Source: an uncultured Clostridia bacterium
GTDB taxonomy: Bacteria; Bacillota; Clostridia; Lachnospirales; Lachnospiraceae
DNA: 64,000 bases
Direction of reading: 5' to 3'
Assembly (NCBI GenBank): GCA_948472945.1
Contig: CAOKVX010000002.1
Location: 1-64,000 of the forward strand
Made by a program: the position numbers and the translations under genes. The notes under the pieces are model-generated. The model saw only the letters and a list, made by a program, of their open reading frames with translations, made no database searches and was not told the origin of the DNA. The first letter of the stretch is position 1. Each line of letters opens with the position of its first letter. Of the stretch, positions 18,847 to 27,761 are shown piece by piece.

Positions 18847-20643
18847 CTACTCCTCCAAGCTTACCGCGCTATCCTTTTCTATACCAAGATAAGGCAGTAT
18901 ATTTTCAAACAGTTCCCCTATAACCGGAGCCGCTATTGTTCCACCATAGTATATTCCCTGAGGTTCGTCAACCAAAACCAGAGCCATCACAGTCGGATTT
19001 TCCGCAGGTGCAAACCCAAGGCAAGATGCGATGTATTTACCGTTTCTTCTCGGCAGCTTCTCGGAGGTCCCTGTCTTTCCTCCTATATGGAAACCTTCCA
19101 CATACGCTTTTTTACCGGTTCCCTCGGACACTACCGCTTCAAGGAGACTCCTCATCGTCTGTGAAACCTCTTCGCTCACAACTCCGCTTTCACTCTCATA
19201 CTGTATCTTTTCTATCCTGTCGGTCTCATCGTCAACTATTCCCACTCCAAAATGTGGAATTACAGTGTGTCCGCCGTTTACAATTGACGATGCCGTAGCC
19301 ATAAGCCGAAGCGGGGTAATCTGGAATGACTGCCCAAACGAAACCGTCGCAAGCTCAACCGCCCCAACATTTTTCTGCTTATGAATTATAGTACCTGCCT
19401 CCCCGGGAAGGTCAACTCCCGTCTTGTTTAGTACTTTAAACCTGTTTAAATATTTATAAAAATTATCTACTCCCAGCCTGGAGCCAATCGTGATAAATAC
19501 AGGATTGCAGGAATTCATTATACCTTGCTTAAATGTTTCTGCCCCATGTCCTCCCGCCTTATGGCACCTAATTTTTCTGTCCTCAACTGTGATAAATCCG
19601 GGACATGAAAACGTATCGTCAAGCTTAACTACATTTTCCTCAAGAGCAGCGGCGGCGGTTATTATTTTAAATGTGGAGCCGGGCTCATATGTATTGCTGA
19701 TACAAGGATTGCGCCACATTGCATTGAGCTCGTCAGAGCTAAGTTTTTTGCCGCTTTTATTTTCATAGTCACCATTTTGCGTACCGTCGCTGTCCGTCTC
19801 AGGCGCCGAAAACGGGTTGTTAAGGTCAAACTCGGGCGTAGTCACCATCGCGTATATTTCCCCGTTCTGGGGATTCATTACTATTATACTGGCCGCCTTT
19901 GCCTGTTTCTGCTCAAGCACCTTTTTGGCCGCCTGTTCCGCATACTGCTGTATGTTTATGTCAAGCGAAAGAAGAAGTCCCTTTCCATTTACGGGCTCCT
20001 TTCTGTTTTCCGCTGCATTCTCTATCTCAATGCCTCTTGCATTTGTCAGTGTGAGTATGGCTCCATCCTGTCCCTGAAGATATTTGTCGTATGTCACCTC
20101 AAGCCCTATAATACCCTGATTGTCAGCCCCGGTAAATCCAATTACATGTGATGCAAGCGTGGAATACGGATAATATCTTTTATAGTCCTCGTCTACCATC
20201 ACGCCTGCTAGATTGTACTCTCTTATTATATCTGAAGTTTCTTTTGGAACATTTGATTTAACTTTCTCCCTCGAAGATATTTTCTCAACGCGTTTCCTCA
20301 CATACTCTGCATCAAGCCCAAGCTCCTTTGAAAGCACCTCGATTACCCTCTCGGGCTCCTTTATTTGGCTGTGTATTACCGAAATTGTTGAGACGGATAC
20401 ATTTCCTGCAATTACAGTGCCGTTTCTGTCGTACAGCACGCCCCGCTTTGCCTTGACCGCCCTTTCCCTCTCGTGAAGCTCCCTTGCTATCTCACCATAG
20501 TAGTCCGCCTTGCATATCATAAGATATGACAGTCTGCATATGAGTACGACGGCAAGCGTTATAAACATAATAACGACAAAAGCCATCCCGCGTTTCTGAA
20601 ATGTTTTTATCCTGCCTTCTTTAGATAAATTAATGACAGACAT
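18847..20643 (-). CDS. Class B penicillin-binding protein (FtsI/SpoVD type), 598 aa
   Basis: Divisome transpeptidase that crosslinks septal peptidoglycan. It has a signal-anchor at about 18-43, a pedestal domain and a transpeptidase domain with the motifs STFK (active-site Ser323), SCN and KTGT. No PASTA domains are visible, although family members often have them. It lies between another class B PBP gene and murD. Which of the two is vegetative FtsI and which is a SpoVD-like sporulation paralogue cannot be told from sequence alone, so I give no symbol. Confidence 0.9.
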   Translation of the reverse strand: MSVINLSKEGRIKTFQKRGMAFVVIMFITLAVVLICRLSYLMICKADYYGEIARELHERERAVKAKRGVLYDRNGTVIAGNVSVSTISVIHSQIKEPERVIEVLSKELGLDAEYVRKRVEKISSREKVKSNVPKETSDIIREYNLAGVMVDEDYKRYYPYSTLASHVIGFTGADNQGIIGLEVTYDKYLQGQDGAILTLTNARGIEIENAAENRKEPVNGKGLLLSLDINIQQYAEQAAKKVLEQKQAKAASIIVMNPQNGEIYAMVTTPEFDLNNPFSAPETDSDGTQNGDYENKSGKKLSSDELNAMWRNPCISNTYEPGSTFKIITAAAALEENVVKLDDTFSCPGFITVEDRKIRCHKAGGHGAETFKQGIMNSCNPVFITIGSRLGVDNFYKYLNRFKVLNKTGVDLPGEAGTIIHKQKNVGAVELATVSFGQSFQITPLRLMATASSIVNGGHTVIPHFGVGIVDDETDRIEKIQYESESGVVSEEVSQTMRSLLEAVVSEGTGKKAYVEGFHIGGKTGTSEKLPRRNGKYIASCLGFAPAENPTVMALVLVDEPQGIYYGGTIAAPVIGELFENILPYLGIEKDSAVSLEE

Positions 20644-20858
20644 ATAATCCCCTTATATTCTTATCATTAAATTGTATTAAACTGCAACAAGTCCTATTCA
20701 TGTACTATTAAAGTCCGTTAAAGTCTGACAAGAAGCAGAACGAATCGGCAGGCTATCTTAGCGTTCATTCTGACATTTGACGTGAAAATCCAAACTAATA
20801 ATAATAATAATAGAGCAATCCAGATTGTGAATACGGGCGGATATCTGCAGAAGTTTTA

Positions 20859-22823
20859 CTAACCGTCGGACCCGTCTCCGGAACCGTCATCATTAGGTTT
20901 GCCGTCTGAACCGTTTCCGTCCGATCCGTTATTATCATCGGCGTCGTCAGAACCACTGTCATCCGGAGCTTCACCGCTGTTCGGATTGTTGTTGTATATT
21001 CCCAAAAACGGAAATGTTTCTTTCATTATATCATGCGCAAATTCAGTAGCATATGTAGAATGGGCCTGATCTTCAACCTGAGGCCTGTCAATTAGAACGT
21101 ATATTACGACCTGAGGCTCATCTACAGGCGCAAAACCCATAAACGAAACTATGTAGTCTTTCTCAGATGTCTCCCCGCCGCTGTCATGGTTTCTTGTCTC
21201 TCCCGTACCGGTTTTGCCGCCTATATCATATCCTTCAACCGCCGCCGGCTTCGCTGTTCCTTCTTTGACAGTATCCCAAAGCCAGTTTTTTATATAATTG
21301 CTTGTCTGTGTAGTCACGGTCTGCCTTACCATATTGCCGTGGTTTTTATATACGAGAGAGCCTCCGGAAGTCTTTATCTCCCTTACTACATGCGGCTCAT
21401 AGTAATAACCCCCGTTAATGAGCGAACAGAACGCCGACGCCATCTGTATCATCGTGACACTCTGCGTCTGTCCGAAACAACTCGTCGCAAGCTCAACTAT
21501 TCCAATCTTGTCCTTATTGTGGGTAATTCCCCTCTCCTCACCTGTAAGATCAATCCCGGTCTTTATGCCAAATCCGTATATCTGATTTACATATTTATAA
21601 AATGAATCTCCTCCGAGCGAAAATGCCATGCGCATAAGCGCACAGTTGCATGACTGCATAAGCGCCTCTCTGGGAGTTACAGTTCCGTGTTGAATCCTGT
21701 TCGCACAACCTATAGTCCTGTCGCTTACCTGCATCTCTCCCTCACACACATACGTGGTGTTCGTGGCTGCAGCTTTCTCATCGAGGGCTGCGGCAACAGT
21801 AAACGTCTTAAATGTCGAGCCAGGTTCATACATATTGTTTACACAAAAATTCTTCCACAGCTCATTTCTCTTTGCATCTTTCTCGGAATCCCCAATCGCA
21901 GCCAGTTCTTCCTTTGTATAGTAGCCTTCGAGGCTGTCCGGATTGTTGAGGTCAAACGACTTGTCGGACGCCATCGCAATAATCTCACCGTTATTAGGGT
22001 CCATCATTATGACTGCTATATTTTCCGCACCCATACTTTTTCCAAGCTTTTTTATCTTTTTTTCAACTATAGCCTGTACATTTGAATCTATACTGGAAAT
22101 GATTGTATTTCCGTCTATTGCCGGCTTAACAGTTCTCTGTAGCTCAAGTTCTGAGTTGTAATATCCGTATTCGCGCCCGTAGCTTCCTGTAAGTTCACTG
22201 TCATAGTATGACTCTATTCCCGTAGTTCCATGTTCTCCCGATACAAAGCCTATCACATCGCACGCTGTTGCGCCGAGGGGATATCTGCGCTTATATTTTT
22301 CCTCAAACCATGTACCCGAGATAACCGGCACTTTCTCACCTTTTTTCTTTTTTCTAAAGTTCTCCTTTGCCTGTTTCTCTATCTCCTTAAACGGGGCAAT
22401 TTCGTCCTCGAACATATCTTTCTTTAATATCAGATACTGTGACTCGGGATGCGCCGCTATTTCCGTCTCAATCTGCGCCCTGTCAATCTGAAATGTATCC
22501 GCTATCGTCTGTATCGTAAATTCCTTATTGTCTGCGTCATTCAATATTGTTTTCGGAGACACAGCCAGATTATACACCTTGACATTTACCGCCAAAGATG
22601 TACCGTTCCTGTCCGTAATGTCTCCCCTTCTGTACAAAATCGGATTACTCACATAACTCTGCTGCGAGAGCACGCGGCGTGCGTACGTTTCTCCCTTGAC
22701 TTCGCTTACGTAGTAAACCCGTACAAGCATCGCAATCATACTGGCAGATAATGCAAACATAATTACCGCAAGCGTATTTTTCATACTTATGCCAAATCTT
22801 TTTTTTACTTTTTTATTTCTCAA
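20859..22823 (-). CDS. Class B penicillin-binding protein with an acidic low-complexity tail, 654 aa
   Basis: A second divisome-type transpeptidase. A membrane anchor lies at about 17-36; the transpeptidase domain has STFK (Ser336), SCN and KTGTGE. After the domain, residues from about 613 to the end form an Asp/Gly/Ser/Asn-rich tail outside the cell, absent from its neighbour at 18847-20643. The likely start is TTG at 22823 with GAGGG about 10 bases upstream; the first ATG lies 13 codons in, directly before the membrane segment. The 215-base gap to the next PBP contains a short AAT microsatellite near 20797-20812. Confidence 0.9.
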   Translation of the reverse strand: MRNKKVKKRFGISMKNTLAVIMFALSASMIAMLVRVYYVSEVKGETYARRVLSQQSYVSNPILYRRGDITDRNGTSLAVNVKVYNLAVSPKTILNDADNKEFTIQTIADTFQIDRAQIETEIAAHPESQYLILKKDMFEDEIAPFKEIEKQAKENFRKKKKGEKVPVISGTWFEEKYKRRYPLGATACDVIGFVSGEHGTTGIESYYDSELTGSYGREYGYYNSELELQRTVKPAIDGNTIISSIDSNVQAIVEKKIKKLGKSMGAENIAVIMMDPNNGEIIAMASDKSFDLNNPDSLEGYYTKEELAAIGDSEKDAKRNELWKNFCVNNMYEPGSTFKTFTVAAALDEKAAATNTTYVCEGEMQVSDRTIGCANRIQHGTVTPREALMQSCNCALMRMAFSLGGDSFYKYVNQIYGFGIKTGIDLTGEERGITHNKDKIGIVELATSCFGQTQSVTMIQMASAFCSLINGGYYYEPHVVREIKTSGGSLVYKNHGNMVRQTVTTQTSNYIKNWLWDTVKEGTAKPAAVEGYDIGGKTGTGETRNHDSGGETSEKDYIVSFMGFAPVDEPQVVIYVLIDRPQVEDQAHSTYATEFAHDIMKETFPFLGIYNNNPNSGEAPDDSGSDDADDNNGSDGNGSDGKPNDDGSGDGSDG

Positions 22824-22866
22824 AGCAATCAGTCCCTCTTACTCTTTGACTATGTCCGTCAACACC

Positions 22867-23349
22867 TCAATTTGCGGGTATATCCGAATACTGTATTATT
22901 CTGTCACTTCTCTTGTTGTCATACGAAAACACTTTGTTTGAATCAGCATGTACCATTCCAAGCTTCTTTGTCGCTATCTTGTATACCTCGCGCAAATCGA
23001 CCGAGGAATTAATGCTGTCGTACGCCTCTGTATTTTTTGCTTTTAAATCTGAAATCTGTGATTCGAGTGTAGCTATTTCTTTTTCAGTCATAATTATATC
23101 TGAATACAGCATGATGTAACTTATGCACATATATAAGATTATTCCGATTGAAGCCATTGTTATCATCACCGACAATAGGCTTACTTTTTTTCTTTTAGAA
23201 TATTTATGTCTTTTCCTTGTATTTCTCCCGGCATCCGGAGTACGGCGTTTCTCCCTGCCCGGATAATCTTCGTACCTGTCAGGTATTTCAAGCACCCTTG
23301 CGGCGCTTCCATCCGTGTATTGTGAAAACTTTCTAATGTTGTCCGCCAT
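22867..23349 (-). CDS. FtsL-like cell division protein, 160 aa
   Basis: A short bitopic protein: basic N-terminal cytoplasmic part of about 55 residues, one transmembrane helix at about 56-80, then a coiled-coil (ATLESQISDLKAKNTEA) and a short external tail. This layout and its place between rsmH and the PBPs identify it as the FtsL-position protein that stabilises the divisome with DivIB and DivIC. Sequence conservation is low. The start at 23349 has a GGGAGG SD and lies 19 bases after the rsmH stop. Confidence 0.75.
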   Translation of the reverse strand: MADNIRKFSQYTDGSAARVLEIPDRYEDYPGREKRRTPDAGRNTRKRHKYSKRKKVSLLSVMITMASIGIILYMCISYIMLYSDIIMTEKEIATLESQISDLKAKNTEAYDSINSSVDLREVYKIATKKLGMVHADSNKVFSYDNKRSDRIIQYSDIPAN

Positions 23350-23368
23350 TCTGATACCTCCCGGTCAT

Positions 23369-24325
23369 TCATAATATTCTTTCAAATACCCTGAGTTTTG
23401 CACTCTGCGCCCTGCTGTTGTATTCCAATTCTTCATCATTTGGCAATATGGGTTTTTTACTTATCACTTTACCTTTAGAAATTCTTCCGCAAACACAAAC
23501 CGGGAAATCTGATGGACATACACAAGGATTTTCACACTCCCTGAATATATTTTTCACAATTCTGTCTTCTAAAGAATGAAATGTTATAACACATATTCTT
23601 CCTTTATCATTAAGGATATCTATCATATCCCTAAGATTCTCCTCAAGAACCTTCAGCTCATCATTCAACTCAATTCTGATTGCCTGAAATGTTTTTTTTG
23701 CAGGATGTCCTGCTTTCCTTAGCTCCTTTGCAGGATAAACGCTCTTGATAATATCTACAAGCTCTCCTGCGGTTTCTATTGTGTATCTTTCCCTCCTTTT
23801 TACGATTGCTCTAGCTATCTGTGAGGCAAACTTGTCCTCACCGTAATTCTTTATTACTTTTCTAAGCTCACTTTCCGTATAATCATTTACTATATCCTTG
23901 GCAGTCACAGCCATTCTGTCATCCATCCTCATATCAAGAGGCGCGTCGTCCTCACGGTAAGTAAATCCCCTGCCGGGATTGTCAAGCTGATATGATGAGA
24001 CTCCAAGGTCTAGAAGTATACCGTCTACCCCGCCAATGTCCATTCCACAAACTATCTCTTTCATAAAGGAATAGTTGCTTCTGACGACGGTTATCTTGTC
24101 ACCGTATTTTGAAAGCCGTGCCTTTCCGGCCTCTATAGCATCCTTATCCTGATCTATGGCTATTAACCGTCCTTTGTCTGACAGTCTTTCTGCAATATGG
24201 AATGAGTGGCCTGCGCCTCCCATTGTCCCGTCTACATATATTCCGTCGGGATTGATATTCAGATTATCAATACATTCCCCGAGAAGCACTGACTTGTGCC
24301 TGAATTCAATCTTTTCTTCCGCCAA
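23369..24325 (-). CDS. rsmH: 16S rRNA m4C1402 methyltransferase, 318 aa
   Basis: S-adenosylmethionine-dependent enzyme that methylates the ribosomal P-site. The SAM-binding motif GTMGGAGHS is near residue 34, and the [12 protein letters not shown] and DAPLDMRMD stretches are diagnostic. The length is standard. The start appears to be TTG at 24325, six bases after AGGAG. It follows mraZ by 23 bases, the usual first two genes of a division and cell wall cluster. A short CxC-rich insert ([16 protein letters not shown]) near the C-terminus is common in clostridial versions. Confidence 0.95.
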   Translation of the reverse strand: MAEEKIEFRHKSVLLGECIDNLNINPDGIYVDGTMGGAGHSFHIAERLSDKGRLIAIDQDKDAIEAGKARLSKYGDKITVVRSNYSFMKEIVCGMDIGGVDGILLDLGVSSYQLDNPGRGFTYREDDAPLDMRMDDRMAVTAKDIVNDYTESELRKVIKNYGEDKFASQIARAIVKRRERYTIETAGELVDIIKSVYPAKELRKAGHPAKKTFQAIRIELNDELKVLEENLRDMIDILNDKGRICVITFHSLEDRIVKNIFRECENPCVCPSDFPVCVCGRISKGKVISKKPILPNDEELEYNSRAQSAKLRVFERIL

Positions 24326-24348
24326 TACCTTCTCCTTTCAGGAACAAT

Positions 24349-24786
24349 TTAAAACTCAATTCCAAACTCTGACAACCTCTCAGCTATGTCTTCCATATCA
24401 CAGTTATTGCCATCTTCCCATCTTTCCTTACTCCACACTTCTATCTTTGACAATACTCCGACAAAGACAATATCTTTAGTGAGCCCTGCGTATTCACGCA
24501 GCTTTTGTGGTATAAGTATTCTTCCCTGCTTGTCCACCTCGCATCTTGCGGCCCTCGCAACAAAATGCCTTATAGTCTGTCTTGTTTCCCGGCGCAGTTC
24601 AGGAAGTTCTCGAAGTTTCTCGGCAAATTTGAGCCACTCATCATTTGAATAAACACAAATACACCCATCAAAGCCCATCGTTAGCATAAAGGATTCCCCC
24701 AGCTCTTCTCTGAACCTTACAGGCATTATTACCCTACCTTTCGCATCAAGCGAATGTGTATATTCTCCTGTGAACATATTCGCCAT
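24349..24786 (-). CDS. mraZ: Transcriptional regulator MraZ, 145 aa
   Basis: DNA-binding regulator of the division and cell wall cluster, built from two AbrB-like repeats with the DAKGR motif in the first (LDAKGRVIMP) and DKQGR in the second. The length is typical. I choose the ATG at 24786; GTG at 24795 and ATG at 24777 are alternatives, and no strong SD distinguishes them. The presumed operator repeats run right up to the start codon, so the protein probably represses its own operon. Confidence 0.92.
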   Translation of the reverse strand: MANMFTGEYTHSLDAKGRVIMPVRFREELGESFMLTMGFDGCICVYSNDEWLKFAEKLRELPELRRETRQTIRHFVARAARCEVDKQGRILIPQKLREYAGLTKDIVFVGVLSKIEVWSKERWEDGNNCDMEDIAERLSEFGIEF

Positions 24787-24789
24787 ATT

Positions 24790-24839
24790 AACCACTTCTC
24801 AATCTTTCATGACACTTTCCACCACTCACTACCACTTTT
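24790..24839 (-). promoter_or_regulatory. MraZ operator: five tandem 10-base repeats
   Basis: On the minus strand, starting at 24839, the repeats read AAAAGTGGTA, GTGAGTGGTG, GAAAGTGTCA, TGAAAGATTG and AGAAGTGGTT with a strict 10-base period. Three or four match the AAAGTG(G/T)N3 boxes known as MraZ sites; the fourth is degenerate. They lie between the -10 element and the mraZ start, where binding would block transcription. Confidence 0.75.
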
Positions 24840-24845
24840 CAATTT

Positions 24846-24874
24846 ATTTTAGAACATTTCAGGGAATTAATCAA
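24846..24874 (-). promoter_or_regulatory. Promoter of the mraZ division cluster
   Basis: On the minus strand TTGATT (24874-24869) is separated by 17 bases from TAAAAT (24851-24846). The predicted start point falls at the first MraZ repeat. Confidence 0.65.
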
Positions 24875-24888
24875 GTGAAAATTATATA

Positions 24889-24917
24889 AAGGCACATATC
24901 GAAAAGCTATGTGCCTT
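24889..24917 (-). terminator. Hairpin after the hypothetical gene at 24951
   Basis: AAGGCACATA and TATGTGCCTT form a perfect 10-base stem with a 9-base loop. It separates the end of the hypothetical gene from the mraZ promoter. The T-tract after the stem is weak on both strands. Confidence 0.55.
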
Positions 24918-24950
24918 ATAATCTTAGTTTATGATTTATTTATTATTTTA

Positions 24951-25427
24951 CTATATGAAAACCGAGAGTCCCGGAGTTTGCACAGTCCTATTCACTTCTC
25001 CCGACTTTGTATATGTAACAGGCTCGTTTACAAAGTACGGTTTTCTGACAGAAAAATTACCATTATCTGTATCTATATTATACTCAATTGTCAGTTCTTC
25101 TTCCCTGTTAACCTCCGTCTTGTCTGTTTCCTTATCTTCAATCTCCTGTCCAAGCTTTTCGCGTTCTTCCTTACGCTTTTCAAGCAATCTCTCAAGTCTG
25201 GCCTGTTCTTTTTCCCTTAATTCATTTGCCTCTTCTTTCATACCATCATCAGCTTTAGATTTGTATTCATCTGCCTTACCTGCAAATTCACAGGCGTATC
25301 CCATCGACCTTTCCATTGTCGCGGTATCGCCTCTTCGCTCTGCATCCCTGTAAATCCTCATAGGTGTATTAACTATGTTTATATTTGTATTTGCCCCGAC
25401 AAGGCCCTCCATTATCTTTGTGTTCAT
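24951..25427 (-). CDS. Hypothetical coiled-coil protein, 158 aa
   Basis: I do not recognise this family. The middle third (about residues 50-110) is dominated by Glu, Lys and Arg with heptad-like leucines, predicting a long coiled coil; the C-terminal 45 residues are uncharged and look like a small folded tail. There is no signal peptide or membrane segment. The ATG at 25427 follows AAAGGGGG by 7 bases, so it is well translated. It sits directly upstream of mraZ, but a hairpin and a separate promoter argue against cotranscription. A GC-rich repeat element lies just upstream of its SD. Confidence 0.6.
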   Translation of the reverse strand: MNTKIMEGLVGANTNINIVNTPMRIYRDAERRGDTATMERSMGYACEFAGKADEYKSKADDGMKEEANELREKEQARLERLLEKRKEEREKLGQEIEDKETDKTEVNREEELTIEYNIDTDNGNFSVRKPYFVNEPVTYTKSGEVNRTVQTPGLSVFI

Positions 25428-25439
25428 TGTTTATCCCCC

Positions 25440-25610
25440 TTTCTTATTCCCGCAAACAAACGCTTCGGGCGTACATATGACTTGTCAAAAAATCACCTAA
25501 AGAGTGCAGCCCCCGGCAGTCATTCACGAATGACTATTTGGAACGAATATTCAAATATTTTCGCTCAGTGCGAATTAGGTCGGCTGACCGTCTTTTATCC
25601 TATATAATAA
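25440..25610 (-). repeat. Structured interspersed repeat, probable member G of the family
   Basis: This intergenic stretch has several hairpins, including a perfect AGTCATTC/GAATGACT stem and a TATTTG/CAAATA stem, within an imperfect outer pairing (ACCTAA and TTAGGT blocks). Read on the minus strand it ends in GCGGGAATAAG, the same end as the copies at 49085-49226 and 59462-59534. Membership rests on this end and on the general layout, so it is less certain than the others. Confidence 0.45.
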
Positions 25611-25665
25611 CTATATAATATATATCGGGCTTAACAATGTAATTAAATCTTTTTTTAATTTTTCA

Positions 25666-26763
25666 CTATACATTGAATCTGAAAAGAATGACGTCACCGT
25701 CCTGTACTACATATTCCTTTCCCTCCGAGCGGACCTGTCCTTTTTCTTTGGCCGCAAGCAGGCTTCCAAGTTCTACTAGCGCGTCGTATGCTACTACCTC
25801 CGCCCTGATAAATCCTCTTTCAAAGTCGGTATGTATCTTACCGGCTGCCTGCGGCGCCTTAGTTCCCCTATTTATAGTCCATGCCCTTGTTTCCGGCTCT
25901 CCGGAAGTAATATAGCTTATCAGCCCCAAAAGCGAATAGCTTGCCTTTATGAGCTTTTCAAGCCCTGATTCCTGAAGCCCAAGGTCCTCAAGAAACATTT
26001 TCTTCTCCTCGTCGTCAAGCTCCGCAATCTCCTGCTCAATCTGCGCGCATATTACAAATACTTCAGAGCCTTCCGCTTTCGCAAGCTCCCTTACTTTAGC
26101 AACTCCATCATTGCCCGCCGCATCATCCGCAAGCTCGTCCTCAGATACATTTGCAGCATATATTACAGGCTTGGAAGTGAGAAGATTGTATTCCGCAAGC
26201 CACATTTCCTCATCCTCGTCATCAGCCTCGTAATTTTTTGCCATCTTTCCGTCTTCAAGAAGCTCTTTCAGCTTATTTTGGAAGTCATATTCCTTTGCAA
26301 GTTTTTTATCATTTTTTGCCCCCCTTGAGGTCTTTGCAATTCTCCTGTCAAGAACCTCAATATCCGAAAATATAAGTTCAAGATTTATTGTTTCTATATC
26401 ACGCAGAGGGTTTATTTCTCCGTCAACGTGCACTATGTTTGCATCCTCAAAGCACCTAACAACATGTACAATCGCGTCAACCTCACGTATATTTGACAAG
26501 AACTGGTTGCCGAGTCCCTCTCCCTTTGAAGCGCCTTTTACAAGTCCCGCTATATCTACAAATTCAATAACAGCCGGAACAACTTTTGCAGAGTTATGCA
26601 TTTTCGCAAGAACGTCAAGTCTCTCGTCCGGCACTGGCACAACGCCGATGTTGGGGTCTATCGTACAAAAAGGGTAGTTAGCCGATTCGGCCCCCGCCTT
26701 GGTGAGCGAATTAAAGAGTGTGCTTTTGCCTACGTTAGGTAAACCGACTATGCCGAGCTTCAT
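25666..26763 (-). CDS. ychF: Redox-regulated ATPase YchF, 365 aa
   Basis: An Obg-related P-loop NTPase that prefers ATP and associates with ribosomes; its physiological role is linked to stress responses. The first motif GLPNVGKSTLFNSLTKA lies at about 6-22, followed by a switch region DPNIGVVPVPDERL, a coiled-coil insertion and a C-terminal TGS domain ending in KEYVVQDGDVILFRFNV. The length is standard for the family. No clear partner gene adjoins it. Confidence 0.95.
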   Translation of the reverse strand: MKLGIVGLPNVGKSTLFNSLTKAGAESANYPFCTIDPNIGVVPVPDERLDVLAKMHNSAKVVPAVIEFVDIAGLVKGASKGEGLGNQFLSNIREVDAIVHVVRCFEDANIVHVDGEINPLRDIETINLELIFSDIEVLDRRIAKTSRGAKNDKKLAKEYDFQNKLKELLEDGKMAKNYEADDEDEEMWLAEYNLLTSKPVIYAANVSEDELADDAAGNDGVAKVRELAKAEGSEVFVICAQIEQEIAELDDEEKKMFLEDLGLQESGLEKLIKASYSLLGLISYITSGEPETRAWTINRGTKAPQAAGKIHTDFERGFIRAEVVAYDALVELGSLLAAKEKGQVRSEGKEYVVQDGDVILFRFNV

Positions 26764-26970
26764 TACATTTTTACCTTCCAGAAACTACTTGTTTTCATGT
26801 GTTTCTGCCTTTCTATGTATTTTAACTGAATATTTCCCGTTCAATTTCATAATTTCATGCTAAAGTGTACCATAAAAGGGTTCAAAAGTAAACTGTGGAA
26901 TTGAGTAGCTCTGTTATACCTAAAATGATTTTTAGGGTCTGCTGTCATTCTTTCATTAATTATAACAATG

Positions 26971-27284
26971 TTACTCTGTTTTCGCTTCTGACACGCGGAC
27001 ATAAAGTTCGTATGTCTTGCCTTCCAACTCTGCCGTTATGGCTACCAGACCTTTCTTCTTTCCGGTCACAACCCCGGTTTCGTCCACCGTGGCTATCTCC
27101 TCACTCCCGGATTTCCATATAACCGCAGCGGCATCGTTGTTTCCGTCTTCCACTGGCATGTTTCTTCCGTTTGTTCCGTTCCCTCCGCACCGACCGCAGG
27201 ATAATACGGAAACATTGTCAGACACATTACAAAGACAAGTGATAGTGCAAACAGTTTTTTAAGTATCCATTATTTTCTTTCCAT
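26971..27284 (-). pseudogene. Secreted protein with a Big_2-type Ig-like domain, broken
   Basis: A start codon at 27284 has a strong GGGAGG SD, but codon 5 is TAA. In the same frame an apparent signal peptide follows (LKKLFALSLVFVMCLTMF, then an AEG cleavage region). The frame then shifts by one near 27150-27165 into an ORF that encodes AAVIWKSGSEEIATVDETG and VVTGKKKGLVAITA, a single bacterial Ig-like domain of the Big_2 type. One nonsense codon and one frameshift make this a decayed exported protein, originally about 100 aa. A downstream ATG could still give an untargeted 84 aa domain. Confidence 0.6.
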
Positions 27285-27419
27285 AGTAAAACCTCCCTAA
27301 TAATATATTTTCTTTAATTATAGCAAGGGAATTTATAAGATTACAGTCTAAATATTTTGGCAAATTTTTTATAAAACAAAAGGTTGGAATAAATTGGTTT
27401 TTTACTTTTACCAAACTAA

Positions 27420-27761
27420 CTATTTTTGAATATTCTGCAAAATCAGGTCATACTGCCCATACATTTTCTGAACCTCATTTTCCAGTGTATAATAGTGGCC
27501 TATATATGGTACAAGCAGTATCAAAAACAGCAAAACAATTGCAAGTATCGGCAAATATTTCACAATACAGCAGACTGAAACTCCAATCATTGTCATAAGT
27601 GCAAATGTTACTGTCACAATCAGATGTATCAACCGCTCGTGCTGAAAAAATAAAATTTGAGTCAGGTGTTCACGCAGAACCGCATCCCAGTCCGTACTTT
27701 CTGACGGATGCTTTAGAAGCGCGTCGATTCTTAGGCGGTAGTTTATAATTCTTTTTTTCAT
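27420..27761 (-). CDS. Hypothetical membrane protein with two TM helices, 113 aa
   Basis: A basic N-terminus of about 45 residues is followed by two adjacent hydrophobic helices (about 46-65 and 69-88) and a short cytoplasmic C-terminus, so both ends face the cytosol. I do not recognise the family. The ATG at 27761 is preceded by GGAGG five bases upstream; the frame extending to 27773 overlaps that SD and is rejected. It stands alone, with no close neighbour on the same strand. Confidence 0.6.
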   Translation of the reverse strand: MKKRIINYRLRIDALLKHPSESTDWDAVLREHLTQILFFQHERLIHLIVTVTFALMTMIGVSVCCIVKYLPILAIVLLFLILLVPYIGHYYTLENEVQKMYGQYDLILQNIQK

